Below, piece by piece: positions 8,387 to 18,420 of a stretch of DNA of 64,000 nucleotides (its first letter is position 1; every line of letters begins with the position of its first letter). The translations under genes were made by a program, and so were the position numbers. This DNA comes from Pseudoramibacter faecis (GTDB lineage: Bacteria > Bacillota > Clostridia > Eubacteriales > Eubacteriaceae). The DNA lies in NCBI RefSeq assembly GCF_036289405.1, contig NZ_JAYFFI010000002.1, forward strand, positions 124,001 to 188,000, read 5' to 3'. Below the pieces are notes generated by a model. It had not been told where the DNA came from, searched no databases, and worked only from the letters and a program-made list of their open reading frames with translations.

Positions 8387-9871
8387 TCATGATTCAACCG
8401 ATTTGATCAACGGATCCGGCAATGGTCCTTCCCGATGCATGCTGAACTTGGTCAGGTCGTATTGGGCCAGGTTTTCGCTGATGGTTCGCCCGTCCGCCGC
8501 TTCGATCATCTGATCGCGCACCTTCATCGCCTTACGGCTGGTGTCGTGGGCGCTGGGGCCGTGGGAGCAGCCGCCGGGGCAGGCCATCCCTTCGATGAAG
8601 TCTTCTTTGAGGCGGCCCTTAGCCAGCATCATCAGCGCGGTTTTGCATTCCTTGCCGCCGCTGACCCGCTTAATGCTCAGCTCGTCGTCGTGTCCCATCT
8701 CATGGATATACTGCACACAGGAATCGGCCACGCCCACATCGGCATAGCGCTTGCCATACGTCGAGGCGCGCTGATAATCTTCTTCCATGGGCTCAAGCTC
8801 AATATCCTTGGCGCGCATCAGGGCGTGCAATTCGCTGAAGGTCAGCACATAATCGGCGTTGTCCGGAATGCGCTGATCCACCACCTCCGATTTTTTCGCC
8901 ACACAGGGCCCGACGAACACCGTGAGCGCGCCGGGATGCCTGGATTTAATCAACCGGGACAGCTCGCCCATCGGCGACAGCGCCGTCGACATACTGTCTT
9001 TGAGTTCCGGGAACTGCCGCAAAATCATATTGACAAACCCGGGACAGCAGGACGTCGTGCGCTTTTCCCCTTTTTGATACGCCTCGTACCATTCCGGGGC
9101 TTCCGCCGCCGTGGTCAGATCCCCGCCGAGGCCCACCTCCACAAAATCCGTGAAACCAAGATCCTGCATCGCCTTGCGCCAGCTGGCCATGGTGATGCCT
9201 TTGCCGAATTGACCTTCCGCCGCCGGGGCAATCATCACATACACCTCGCGGTCGCTTTGGATGGCTTTGATGACATCGACGATCCAGCTTTTGGTGCTGA
9301 TGGCGCCGAAGGGACAGCTGTGGATGCAATTGCCGCAGCGAATACATTTTTCTTCGTCGATCACCGACAGTCCCATCTCGTCGTAGGTGAGAGCGTCCAC
9401 CGGGCAGCTGTTTTTGCAGGGGCGCACCAGATGGGCGATGGCGTTATAGGGGCAGGCCGTGGCGCACATGCCGCACTCGCGGCATTTGTTGGCGTCGATG
9501 CGGGAGCGCTTTTCCCCGGGATGAATAGCCCCGAAACGGCAGGCGCTGAGGCAGGCTTTGCCCAGGCAGTTCTGACAATTATCCGTCACCACATAGCTGG
9601 AAATCGGACAGTCGGCACAGGCCGGCTCAATCACCTGGATGATATTGCCGTCATCCTCAAGGCCCGGGGCCTTGCCCTCCGCCATGCGAATGCGCTGGCG
9701 TACAATTTCTCTTTCTTTATAAACACAGCACCGGTAGTGCGGGATCATCCCCGGGATGATCTTTTCCGGCAGTGTGTCCCGGTCGCTTTCTAGTTTCCCT
9801 TCAAAAGCGAGCTTGGCAACCTGATACAGCACTTCGTGCTTCAGTGCAATAATACCACCGTCGTTCCCCAC
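8387..9871 (-). CDS. Monomeric [FeFe] hydrogenase, group B type
   Basis: Predicted iron-only hydrogenase of 494 residues, cytosolic. The N-terminal third carries a Cys-rich segment and 4Fe-4S ferredoxin motifs (CRECGMCATACPYN near 135, CIRCGNCIHSCPFG near 176). The H-cluster domain then shows TTSCCPGF near 272, GPCVAKKSE near 322 and EGMACPGGCSHG near 429. These correspond to motifs L1-L3, but with GPC where group A enzymes have MPC, which is typical of group B. All cluster cysteines are present. It begins with GTG preceded by GGAGGAG at ideal spacing. No partner subunits (HydB, HydC) or maturases HydEFG are nearby, so the electron partner is probably ferredoxin. The SUF operon immediately upstream could supply its Fe-S clusters. 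Confidence 0.9.
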   Translation of the reverse strand: MGNDGGIIALKHEVLYQVAKLAFEGKLESDRDTLPEKIIPGMIPHYRCCVYKEREIVRQRIRMAEGKAPGLEDDGNIIQVIEPACADCPISSYVVTDNCQNCLGKACLSACRFGAIHPGEKRSRIDANKCRECGMCATACPYNAIAHLVRPCKNSCPVDALTYDEMGLSVIDEEKCIRCGNCIHSCPFGAISTKSWIVDVIKAIQSDREVYVMIAPAAEGQFGKGITMASWRKAMQDLGFTDFVEVGLGGDLTTAAEAPEWYEAYQKGEKRTTSCCPGFVNMILRQFPELKDSMSTALSPMGELSRLIKSRHPGALTVFVGPCVAKKSEVVDQRIPDNADYVLTFSELHALMRAKDIELEPMEEDYQRASTYGKRYADVGVADSCVQYIHEMGHDDELSIKRVSGGKECKTALMMLAKGRLKEDFIEGMACPGGCSHGPSAHDTSRKAMKVRDQMIEAADGRTISENLAQYDLTKFSMHREGPLPDPLIKSVES

Positions 9872-9923
9872 GATTTTCTCCTCCTTCTTCTTCGCGCTAT
9901 TCAGCCTTTAAATGATCCGTGCA

Positions 9924-9970
9924 GTTACAACCATTTTTCTCTTCTTTGACACTATTTTAACAAATTTTGT
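9924..9970 (-). promoter_or_regulatory. Possible hydrogenase promoter region
   Basis: Minus strand carries TGTTAAAAT (extended -10 form) in a very AT-rich stretch, with TGACA and TGTCA half-sites around it. No good -35 is present; low certainty. Confidence 0.3.
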
Positions 9971-10086
9971 CAGAAAAGTATATGCCAAATTTTTAACAGA
10001 TCTTCCCAATCAATCCGGTGATTTTTACCCCTGAAACCGGGGATCATGACAAAAATTTTTCTTTAATGGTTTACATCTGATTATAA

Positions 10087-10127
10087 ACAAAAAAGCCGAA
10101 CAATGCAATTGCAAAGTTCGGCTTTTT
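10087..10127 (-). terminator. Terminator after sufU
   Basis: AAAAGCCGAAC and GTTCGGCTTTTT arms. On the minus strand the hairpin is followed by TTTTTT and ends the suf operon. Confidence 0.9.
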
Positions 10128-10158
10128 AAACGAATAAAGCGGATTCGATCTCAAAAAT

Positions 10159-10608
10159 TTATTCGGTGGTCGCCGGTGCGTCCTTGTCGCCGGCGATCAT
10201 TTCTTCCAGGGTGTGCCACGCCAGCACCGCGCATTTCACGCGGGACGGCATGTGGGCAATATCCTGCAGCGAGGAGGCTTCCTCCAGAGTTTCCATTTCT
10301 TCCTCGGAAATATCCTCCTTGATCATCCGCAGAAAGGTATCCGTAAGGGCAAGCGCCTCTTCTTTGGTCTTGCCGATGATCAAGTCGAGCATCATATCGG
10401 CGGATGCCTGGGAAATCGCGCAGCCGTCGCCGCGAAACGCCCCACCGGCGATCACATCCCCGTCCATTTTGAGCTGCAGCCAGATATCGTCGCCGCAGCT
10501 GGGGTTGACACCCTCGTGCACCATGTCGGCGTCAGGCATGTCGCACTTGTGCATCGGATGGAGGTTGTGATCCGTCAGCACTTCGTTATAAAAGGTTCTA
10601 TTGTTCAT
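10159..10608 (-). CDS. sufU: SUF-type Fe-S assembly protein, NifU N-domain family
   Basis: Zinc-dependent sulfur acceptor for SufS in Gram-positive SUF systems. It has 149 residues and resembles IscU without IscU's usual scaffold context. The three conserved cysteines are visible in NPSCGDD (near 38), GDGCAIS (near 64) and VKCAVLAWHT (near 125), with the zinc-ligand aspartate in CGD. It is the last gene of sufCBDSU and overlaps the end of sufS by 11 bp, indicating translational coupling. The terminator follows directly. Confidence 0.95.
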   Translation of the reverse strand: MNNRTFYNEVLTDHNLHPMHKCDMPDADMVHEGVNPSCGDDIWLQLKMDGDVIAGGAFRGDGCAISQASADMMLDLIIGKTKEEALALTDTFLRMIKEDISEEEMETLEEASSLQDIAHMPSRVKCAVLAWHTLEEMIAGDKDAPATTE

Positions 10609-11833
10609 AGCCCATTTCCTTTCTAATCTGCCCGAGGCAGGTCACCAGCCGGTCCACCTCTTCTTCGGTGTTGTAAAACGCGAGGCTGGCGCGGGTTGTC
10701 GAGGGAATCCCCAGATGCTGATGCAGCGGCTGGGCGCAATGGTGTCCGGCCCGCACCGCCACTTGATTTTCCGAGAGAATGGCCGTGATATCGTGGGGAT
10801 GCACCCCTTCGAGCTTGAAGGTGAGGATGCCGTGGTGCTCATCCGCACGCTCGGAGCCGAGCACCGTCAGATAGGGGACCCGTCGCATCTGCTCGAGGGC
10901 GTAGGCCGTGAGGGCCGTCTCCCGTTCTTCGATGGCATCCATGCCGACGGCGTTCACAAAATCGATGGCCGCACCGAGACCGACAGCCCCGCCGGCATTG
11001 ACCGTGCCGGCTTCGAATTTGTGGGGCAGCGGCGCATACACGATGCGCTCCGTGGTGACCATGTCGATCATTTCGCCGCCGGAGAGAAAGGGCGGCATCT
11101 TGTTAAGCCAGGCTTTTTTGCCGTAGAGCACGCCGATGCCCATCGGCGAGAACATTTTATGCCCGGAAAAAGCCATGAAGTCGACGTCCAGATCCTGCAC
11201 ATCCACCCGGGAATGGGGCACGCTCTGAGCGCCGTCCGCCACAATGACGATGCCCCGTTCGTGACAGATCCCGGCAAAGCGTTTCACATCGAGCACCCGC
11301 CCGAAAACATTGGACATCTGGGTCACGGCGACAATCTTCGTTTTCTCGGTGATTGCCGCCAGAAGATCCGCTTCCGTTACAGCGCCGTCCGCTGCGCAGT
11401 TCAGATATTTGACGCTCGCGCCCCTGCGCTCGGCCATCAGCCGCCAGGGCAGCATGTTGCTGTGATGCTCCATGATGCCGACGACGATTTCGTCTCCGGC
11501 TTCGATGAGCAGCTCGCCCAGGCTAAAGGCCAAAAGATTGAGACTTTCGGTGGCGTTTCGGGTGAAGATGATCTCCTCCCGCCGCCCGGCGTGAATCCAA
11601 TCCGCCGTCTTTTGTCTCGCGGCTTCGTAGACGTCGGTCGCCGCCACGGACAAATCGTAAAGGCCGCGGAAGGGATTGGCGTTTTCCCGCTGATAATAAC
11701 GATTGACGGCGTCGAGCACGGCCTGGGGCTTCTGCGTCGTCGCCGCATTGTCGAGATAGGCCAGACCGCTGCCGGCGATCAGCGGAAACTGGCTGCGGAG
11801 GTCTTTTACTTCAGCGGTTGTCAGCGTGCTCAT
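10598..11833 (-). CDS. sufS: Cysteine desulfurase SufS
   Basis: PLP enzyme that removes sulfur from cysteine as a persulfide and passes it to SufU. It has 411 residues, the SufS length. The PLP lysine lies in FSGHKMFSP (near 226), the cofactor region in IMEHHSNMLPW (near 120), and the catalytic cysteine in RAGHHCAQPLH (near 365). The short active-site loop fits the group II (SufS/CsdA) class. Its ATG overlaps the sufD stop as ATGA. Confidence 0.96.
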   Translation of the reverse strand: MSTLTTAEVKDLRSQFPLIAGSGLAYLDNAATTQKPQAVLDAVNRYYQRENANPFRGLYDLSVAATDVYEAARQKTADWIHAGRREEIIFTRNATESLNLLAFSLGELLIEAGDEIVVGIMEHHSNMLPWRLMAERRGASVKYLNCAADGAVTEADLLAAITEKTKIVAVTQMSNVFGRVLDVKRFAGICHERGIVIVADGAQSVPHSRVDVQDLDVDFMAFSGHKMFSPMGIGVLYGKKAWLNKMPPFLSGGEMIDMVTTERIVYAPLPHKFEAGTVNAGGAVGLGAAIDFVNAVGMDAIEERETALTAYALEQMRRVPYLTVLGSERADEHHGILTFKLEGVHPHDITAILSENQVAVRAGHHCAQPLHQHLGIPSTTRASLAFYNTEEEVDRLVTCLGQIRKEMGYEQ

Positions 11834-12897
11834 GCTTCGTCGCTCCCTTCCAGGCTTTCAAGGAGCGCCCCACGGGTCTGCGCGTCGGGAATCAGGCGGC
11901 ACACCGCCGCAATGCGCGACTGGGCCATCATTTCGTAAATATCGGCCCGATTCATCCCCCGGCTTTCGAGATAAAAGAGCAGCTCGTCGTCCAGGCGGCC
12001 GATGGTCGCGCCGTGGTTGCCCTCCACATCCTCTTCCGCGCAGAGGATCAGCGGGATGGTCTTGTTTACCACAGTGTCGTCCATCAATAGCACGTCTTCC
12101 TTTTCGTTGCCGACACTGCCGCCGCAGCCGCGCTTGAAGTCAATGGTCCCGCGGAAGAGTTTTTCGGCCTCGTCCCGCAGCACCCCGGATGCGTTGATTT
12201 CGCTGTCCGTGTTTTTGCCCAAATGGTTGGCCACGTAATTCATATCCAGCAGGCCTCGGTTTTCCACCAGATAGCCGATGTCCGCCTTCAGACTGCTGCC
12301 TTCTCCGGCGAGGTCCGCCCGGCAACCAAGATAGTTTTTCCCAGCTCCCATGATCACATGGATCACTTCCAGACGGCCGCCGGCGTCGCAGCGGGCGCCC
12401 ACATCGTTGAGCACCCGGATGTTATCGCCCGCACGGTGAATCTGCACCAATTGAAGTCGGGCGTTCTCGCCGATTTGGATTTTGGTCTGCAGCGCCAGGG
12501 TTCCTTCGGCTGTGTCTGCCGCGTCCGATGCGTAATCCATCACCACCGTCATGGTGCTGCCGGCCGCCAGGGCGAGCGCCACCGCGCCGATCTGCTGCAC
12601 CCCGCCTCGGGCCCGATAGCCCAGTCGCACCGGCTCTGCCGCCGTGCCCGCCGCCGAAAAGCACAGCGCTTTGACCGGCGCCACCAACGCGGCCATGTCC
12701 GGACCCATGCCCGTCGGCATGGTCGTCTTGCCCAAAAGGCTGTCCACCGTCTGCACGGCAGCCGGCGCGTCCACCGTCGGGACAATCACCGTCGATTCCG
12801 GTGCCACCGCCACCTGCGCGTCGTTCATCTTCAGCCAGTTCCAGGTTTCTCCCGGCAAATGGTTGACTGCGAGGGTTTTGATTGTTGTGTTTGTCAT
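11830..12897 (-). CDS. sufD: Fe-S assembly scaffold protein SufD
   Basis: Partner of SufB in the SufBC2D scaffold complex. The open frame continues far upstream over sufB, but only the part from the ATG at 12897 reads as SufD (355 residues). GGGTG lies just before this ATG, and the sufB stop is 5 nt upstream. The C-terminal block (GNHGATIGRLDDELLFYLESR) carries the conserved histidine region of SufD and the alpha-helical SufC-binding tail. The N-terminal part is alanine- and valine-rich and diverges from better-known SufD sequences. It overlaps sufS by 4 bp. Confidence 0.93.
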   Translation of the reverse strand: MTNTTIKTLAVNHLPGETWNWLKMNDAQVAVAPESTVIVPTVDAPAAVQTVDSLLGKTTMPTGMGPDMAALVAPVKALCFSAAGTAAEPVRLGYRARGGVQQIGAVALALAAGSTMTVVMDYASDAADTAEGTLALQTKIQIGENARLQLVQIHRAGDNIRVLNDVGARCDAGGRLEVIHVIMGAGKNYLGCRADLAGEGSSLKADIGYLVENRGLLDMNYVANHLGKNTDSEINASGVLRDEAEKLFRGTIDFKRGCGGSVGNEKEDVLLMDDTVVNKTIPLILCAEEDVEGNHGATIGRLDDELLFYLESRGMNRADIYEMMAQSRIAAVCRLIPDAQTRGALLESLEGSDEA

Positions 12898-12902
12898 CGT
12901 CG

Positions 12903-14312
<1,410 letters not shown>

Positions 14313-14336
14313 GGCAATGCCTGTCTTTCCCGCGCG

Positions 14337-15098
14337 TTACTGTGCCGCTTTGGCCTGTTCGATAAACTTTTCGTAGCCGTGGGCGTTGATATCGTCCACC
14401 AGCGAGCCGTCGCCGTTGGCCACGATGCGCCCGTCCACCAGCACATGGGTATAGTCCACGTGGAGGGACTCGAGAATCCCGGTGCTGTGGGTGATAATGA
14501 GCAGCGCACCGTCTTCGTTCTTCTGGTATTCTTCAACCCCTTTGGACACGGTGCGCACCGCATCGATATCGAGGCCGGAGTCCGTTTCGTCCAGAATGGC
14601 GAGCTTGGGCTTGAGCATCAAAAGCTGCAGAATTTCCGCCTTTTTCTTTTCCCCGCCGGAAAAGCCGACGTTCAGATCCCGGTCGGCATAGCTCGGATCC
14701 ATGTTGAGAATTTCAAATTCTTTTTTAAGTTGCTTTCTGAAATCCCAGAGCCGCACCCGTTCGCCGGTCTGCTGCTCCACCGCGTTCCGGATGAAGTTCG
14801 ACAGGGTGACCCCCGGCACTTCCAGCGGATTCTGGAAGGACAGGAAAAGGCCGGCCCTCGCACGAAAATCCGCATTTTCTTCAAGAATGGCCTTGCCGTC
14901 GAAGACCACGTCGCCCTCGGACACTTCATAGCGCGGATTCCCCATCAGTGCATACCCCAGCGTCGACTTGCCGGCGCCGTTCGGTCCCATCAGGACATGG
15001 GTTTCTCCTCTATGGATATCTAAATCTATCTGATGCAAGATTTCTTTTTCGCCAACGTCCACCGACAGTTGACGAACTTTGAGTAATTGATCTGACAT
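14337..15098 (-). CDS. sufC: SUF ATPase SufC
   Basis: ABC-type ATPase that drives conformational change of the SufBD scaffold; it is soluble, not a transporter. It has 253 residues. Walker A is GPNGAGKST (near 38), the signature FSGGEKKKAE (near 146) with the lysine-rich form typical of SufC, and Walker B KLAILDETDSGLD (near 168), followed by the H-loop ITHSTG. GGAGG lies 8 nt before the ATG. It is the first gene of the operon, behind a strong promoter. Confidence 0.97.
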   Translation of the reverse strand: MSDQLLKVRQLSVDVGEKEILHQIDLDIHRGETHVLMGPNGAGKSTLGYALMGNPRYEVSEGDVVFDGKAILEENADFRARAGLFLSFQNPLEVPGVTLSNFIRNAVEQQTGERVRLWDFRKQLKKEFEILNMDPSYADRDLNVGFSGGEKKKAEILQLLMLKPKLAILDETDSGLDIDAVRTVSKGVEEYQKNEDGALLIITHSTGILESLHVDYTHVLVDGRIVANGDGSLVDDINAHGYEKFIEQAKAAQ

Positions 15099-15160
15099 AT
15101 ATAACCTCCATGATCATCCCAGTGATAAATTCCGAGTGTTTTTGTCGGAATACAGCCATA

Positions 15161-15189
15161 AGTATATAACTTTCCCCCGGCTAAGTCAA
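15161..15189 (-). promoter_or_regulatory. suf operon promoter
   Basis: Minus strand TTGACT (15189-15184), 17-nt spacer, TATACT (15166-15161): near consensus. The 5' UTR contains a TCCGA-N9-TCGGA inverted repeat that might be a regulatory hairpin. Confidence 0.85.
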
Positions 15190-15269
15190 CAATTAAAATG
15201 CGCGAAAAGCCACTTTTTTAAAGGTTTTTTGATATGTTTTGACTAACTCTCCGACGGTTTTCGGGCATG

Positions 15270-15295
15270 AAAAAAGCGGTCCGAAGACCGCTTTC
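15270..15295 (-). terminator. Terminator after metG
   Basis: AAAGCGGTC, a CGAA loop, then GACCGCTTT; minus-strand T-run follows. It lies about 40 nt past the metG stop. Confidence 0.88.
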
Positions 15296-15335
15296 ATTCA
15301 CACACGACCCATGAGCCATGATGATTTTGATGCGT

Positions 15336-17285
15336 TTATCCCACGATCGAACCGGCGGGCATATCGCCGTCCACGGTAAGCACGCGCAGGACGCCGTCCT
15401 TTTCCGCCGAGAGAATCATCCCGTTGGAAGGCAGACCCCGCAGTTTCACCGGTTTGAGATTGGTGCAGGCGATGATTTTCCGATCCACCAACTCTTCCGG
15501 CCGGTACCACTTGGCGATGCCGGAGATGATCTGGCGTTTTTCGTCGCCAAAATCCAGCTGAAACACCAAAAGCCGGTCGGCGTTGGGATGCTTTTCGCAG
15601 GCGAGCACCTGAGCCACCCGCATCTGCACCTTGCCGAAATCGTCGATGGTGATCACACCGGGGGTTGCCGGTTCGGCCTTGGGTTTCGGTTGCTTGGCTT
15701 TCTCGGGTTTGGCCGGCTTTGCCTGTTTTTCCTTCGCCAGCTGCTTCACGTCGATGCGCGGGTAAAGGGGCTCGCAGCGCGCCACCTCAATCCCGGCGGG
15801 GTAGCCGCCAAAGCTTTGAATGCTCTCCCAGGTAGTGAGATCTGCCGGCACCTTCAGCTGGGCGATCATTTTGGCGCTGGTGTCGGGCATCGCCGCCGCG
15901 ATGAGCACGCTGATGATACGCAGGGACTCCGTTAAGTTATAAAGCACCGCCGCCAGACGCTCCTTTTGGCTTACGTCTTTGCCCAGCACCCAGGGCTCGG
16001 TTTCGTCGATGTATTTGTTGGCGCGGCCGATGAGCTGCCAAATGCTCTCCAGCGCACGGCTGAAATCCAACTTGTCCATCCAGGCCGCGTAGTTTTGCAC
16101 CGCGGCCTCGGCCGTCTGCTTCAAATCGGCGTCGCGGTCGCCGGCCAGTCTTGTTTCGGGAATCACCCCGCCGAAATACTTCGCCGTCATGGCCACGGTG
16201 CGGGAGAGCAGATTGCCCAGATCGTTGGCCAGGTCCGCGTTGATATTGCCGATGAGCAGATCCTCGCTGTAGCTGCCGTCGGCACCGTACTTCATTTCCT
16301 TCAGCACGTGGTAACGCAGCGGATCGACGCCGTATTTTTGGACCAATTTTACCGGGTCCACCACGTTGCCGATGGATTTGGACATCTTGCCCCCTTTAAG
16401 CAAAATCCAGCCGTGGCCGTAAATGGTCTTCGGCAGGGGCAGATCCAGCGCCATCAGCATGATCGGCCAATAAATGCTGTGAAAACGGATGATGTCCTTG
16501 CCCACCAGGTGCAGATCCGCCGGCCAGTAGCGATCCATCAGCTGGGGTTTGTCGTTGAGGTAGCCCAACGCCGTGATGTAGTTCGACAGCGCGTCGATCC
16601 AGACGTAGACCACGTGGCCCGGATCGAATTCGACGGGAATCCCCCAGTCGAAGGAGGTGCGAGAGACACAGAGATCCTGCAGTCCCGGCTTGATGAAGTT
16701 GTTGATCATTTCCTTCTGGCGGGCTTCCGGCTGGATGAAGCCGGGGTGGCTTTCGATATAATCCAGCAGCCGGTCGGCGTATTTGGACATTCTGAAGAAA
16801 TAGGCTTCCTCGGAGGCGCGTTCCACCGGACGGCCGCAATCCGGGCACTTGCCGTCCACCACCTGGGTGTCGGTCCAGAATGCTTCGTCCGGGGTGCAGT
16901 ACCAGCCTTCGTAGCGCCCTTTATAGATATCGCCCTGATCGTAGAGCCGCTTGAAGATCTTCTGGACACTCTTCACGTGATCCGCGTCAGTGGTGCGGAT
17001 GAACTGGCTGTAATCGATATTCATCAGCTTCCAGAGTTCCTTGATCTTGGCCACGGTGCCGTCCACGTAGGCTTTGGGCGTCACGCCCTTTTCCTCGGCG
17101 ATTTTTTGAATCTTCTGGCCGTGTTCGTCCGAGCCAGTAAGCATGTAGGCGTCGTAGCCCTGCTGGCGTTTGAACCGCGTCAGGGTATCGGCCGCCACCG
17201 TGGTGTAGGTGTGGCCGATGTGCAAATTCCCGCTGGGATAATAAATCGGCGTGGTCATATAAAAAGTTTTCTTTGCTTCTGGCAT
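15336..17285 (-). CDS. metG: Methionyl-tRNA synthetase
   Basis: Class I aminoacyl-tRNA synthetase charging tRNA-Met; 649 residues. Catalytic motifs are GNLHIGHTYT (HIGH, near 19) and GGKMSKSIGN (KMSKS, near 300). A single zinc knuckle with CPDCGRP is near 144. A lysine/proline-rich linker (AKPAKPEKAKQPKPK, near 520) joins the catalytic/anticodon part to a C-terminal OB-fold tRNA-binding domain of the EMAP/Trbp111 type, VQMRVAQVLACEKHPNADRL, at about 545-649. The frame reaches a start at 17354, but AAAGGAG 8 nt upstream and the conserved N terminus place the ATG at 17285. A perfect consensus promoter and a structured leader lie upstream. Confidence 0.97.
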   Translation of the reverse strand: MPEAKKTFYMTTPIYYPSGNLHIGHTYTTVAADTLTRFKRQQGYDAYMLTGSDEHGQKIQKIAEEKGVTPKAYVDGTVAKIKELWKLMNIDYSQFIRTTDADHVKSVQKIFKRLYDQGDIYKGRYEGWYCTPDEAFWTDTQVVDGKCPDCGRPVERASEEAYFFRMSKYADRLLDYIESHPGFIQPEARQKEMINNFIKPGLQDLCVSRTSFDWGIPVEFDPGHVVYVWIDALSNYITALGYLNDKPQLMDRYWPADLHLVGKDIIRFHSIYWPIMLMALDLPLPKTIYGHGWILLKGGKMSKSIGNVVDPVKLVQKYGVDPLRYHVLKEMKYGADGSYSEDLLIGNINADLANDLGNLLSRTVAMTAKYFGGVIPETRLAGDRDADLKQTAEAAVQNYAAWMDKLDFSRALESIWQLIGRANKYIDETEPWVLGKDVSQKERLAAVLYNLTESLRIISVLIAAAMPDTSAKMIAQLKVPADLTTWESIQSFGGYPAGIEVARCEPLYPRIDVKQLAKEKQAKPAKPEKAKQPKPKAEPATPGVITIDDFGKVQMRVAQVLACEKHPNADRLLVFQLDFGDEKRQIISGIAKWYRPEELVDRKIIACTNLKPVKLRGLPSNGMILSAEKDGVLRVLTVDGDMPAGSIVG

Positions 17286-17440
17286 GGTGCACTCCTTTAT
17301 TTTTAACCGGCCAATGATCGATGGCCGGCGCTTGTCCGCATCCGTTTGACTCAATAAAAACGGGACAATCTTTCGGTTTTTGATCGTAAACGGATCAGAA
17401 AAGATTCTCCCCTCGCGATACGCGCAATCCTCTGATTGGC
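17286..17440 (-). promoter_or_regulatory. Structured 5' leader of metG
   Basis: The roughly 155-nt untranslated leader contains two clear pairings. One is an 8-nt arm pair, ATCCGTTT (minus strand 17395-17388) with AAACGGAT (17347-17340). The other is a 7-bp GC-rich hairpin, CCGGCCA...TGGCCGG (17328-17307), ending about 9 nt before the ribosome binding site. No T-box TGGNACCGCG core or SAM riboswitch pattern was found. A regulatory role is inference. Confidence 0.4.
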
Positions 17441-17446
17441 TGTTTT

Positions 17447-17475
17447 ATTATACCGTAATGCCAAACCCCTGTCAA
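17447..17475 (-). promoter_or_regulatory. metG promoter (exact consensus)
   Basis: Minus strand TTGACA (17475-17470), 17-nt spacer, TATAAT (17452-17447). Confidence 0.92.
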
Positions 17476-17496
17476 AATCAAACGCCGATCCGCACG

Positions 17497-17536
17497 TAAA
17501 AAAGACCGGCCGCCCCATGGCGCTGGCCGGTCTTTT
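17497..17536 (-). terminator. Terminator after rsmI
   Basis: AAAGACCGGCC and GGCCGGTCTTTT arms around a 13-nt loop; the minus-strand side ends in TTTTTT. It separates the rsmI transcript from the metG promoter. Confidence 0.9.
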
Positions 17537-17547
17537 GATGCATGCTG

Positions 17548-18408
17548 TTATTCTTTTTTCGCTGCGATTTTGATCTGCTCGTAAATTTCCCGTTTGCTCA
17601 CCCCGCGATCCCGGGCCACGGCTTTCATAGCCTGCTTTTCGCTCAGGCCCTGACTTTGGTAATGCGCCATGTGCACCGCAAGGGGCCCGTCATTAAGCGC
17701 TGCCGTCTCGCCGGTCGGGCCGTCGCCCCCGCCGACGATGAGCACGAACTCGCCCTTGGGCGGATGCGCCGCAAAGTAATCGCGCATCTGTGCCACTGTC
17801 CCCTGCAGGGTCTCTTCATATTGCTTGGTCATTTCCCGGGAAATGCTCATGGGGCGGTTCGGAAAAAGGGCAGCCATCTTCTCGAGGGTCTTTTCCAGCC
17901 GATGGGGCGATTCGTAAAGCACCGTCGGCACCGCCGACGCTGCAATAGTCTCAAGCCCCACCCGCAGGTCGCGGTTCTGTTTGCCCAAAAAACCCATAAA
18001 GACAAAATGACGGCAATCCATGCCGGAGAGAGCCACCGCCGAAAGGGCCGCCGTCGGGCCGGGCACCACCCGCACCGGCACTCCCGCAGCGTGACAAGCC
18101 GCGATCAGAATCTGCCCGGGATCGGAAATCACCGGCATCCCCGCGTCCGACACCTGGGCGATAGTCGCCCCGTCGATCAGCCGGTCCACCAGTTCCTTCG
18201 TCGCGGCCTTCTCGTTGTATTGATGGTAGCTCACCATCTTGGTATGAATCTCAAAATGATTGAGCAGCTTGATGGTGTTGCGGGTATCTTCGGCGGCGAT
18301 CAGATCCACCGATTTCAAAATCCGGACCGCGCGAAAGCTCATGTCCTCCATGTTGCCGATGGGCGTACCGACGATATACAAAACGCCGCGGGTTTGCTCT
18401 TCTGGCAT
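17548..18408 (-). CDS. rsmI: 16S rRNA 2'-O-ribose C1402 methyltransferase
   Basis: SAM-dependent tetrapyrrole-methylase-fold enzyme that methylates the ribose of C1402 in the 16S rRNA decoding centre. It has 286 residues. Family blocks are LYIVGTPIGNMEDMSFRAV at the N terminus, AAEDTRNT near 38, SDAGMPVISDPG near 87, VPGPTAALSAVALSG near 114 and YESPHRLEKTL near 165. Two ATGs lie 6 nt apart; the second, at 18408, has AAGG at the better 8-nt spacing. The gene follows dnaB closely and probably belongs to the same transcript. Confidence 0.94.
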   Translation of the reverse strand: MPEEQTRGVLYIVGTPIGNMEDMSFRAVRILKSVDLIAAEDTRNTIKLLNHFEIHTKMVSYHQYNEKAATKELVDRLIDGATIAQVSDAGMPVISDPGQILIAACHAAGVPVRVVPGPTAALSAVALSGMDCRHFVFMGFLGKQNRDLRVGLETIAASAVPTVLYESPHRLEKTLEKMAALFPNRPMSISREMTKQYEETLQGTVAQMRDYFAAHPPKGEFVLIVGGGDGPTGETAALNDGPLAVHMAHYQSQGLSEKQAMKAVARDRGVSKREIYEQIKIAAKKE

Positions 18409-18420
18409 GCGCATATCCTT

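Noticed and set aside
9950..9985. Rex-type redox operator before the hydrogenase
   Set aside because: TTAACAAATTTTGTC only partly resembles TTGTTAA-N4-TTAACAA and lacks the second half-site.
17286..17440. T-box or SAM riboswitch upstream of metG
   Set aside because: No TGGNACCGCG T-box core, specifier arrangement or SAM-I conserved blocks could be found; reported only as a structured leader.
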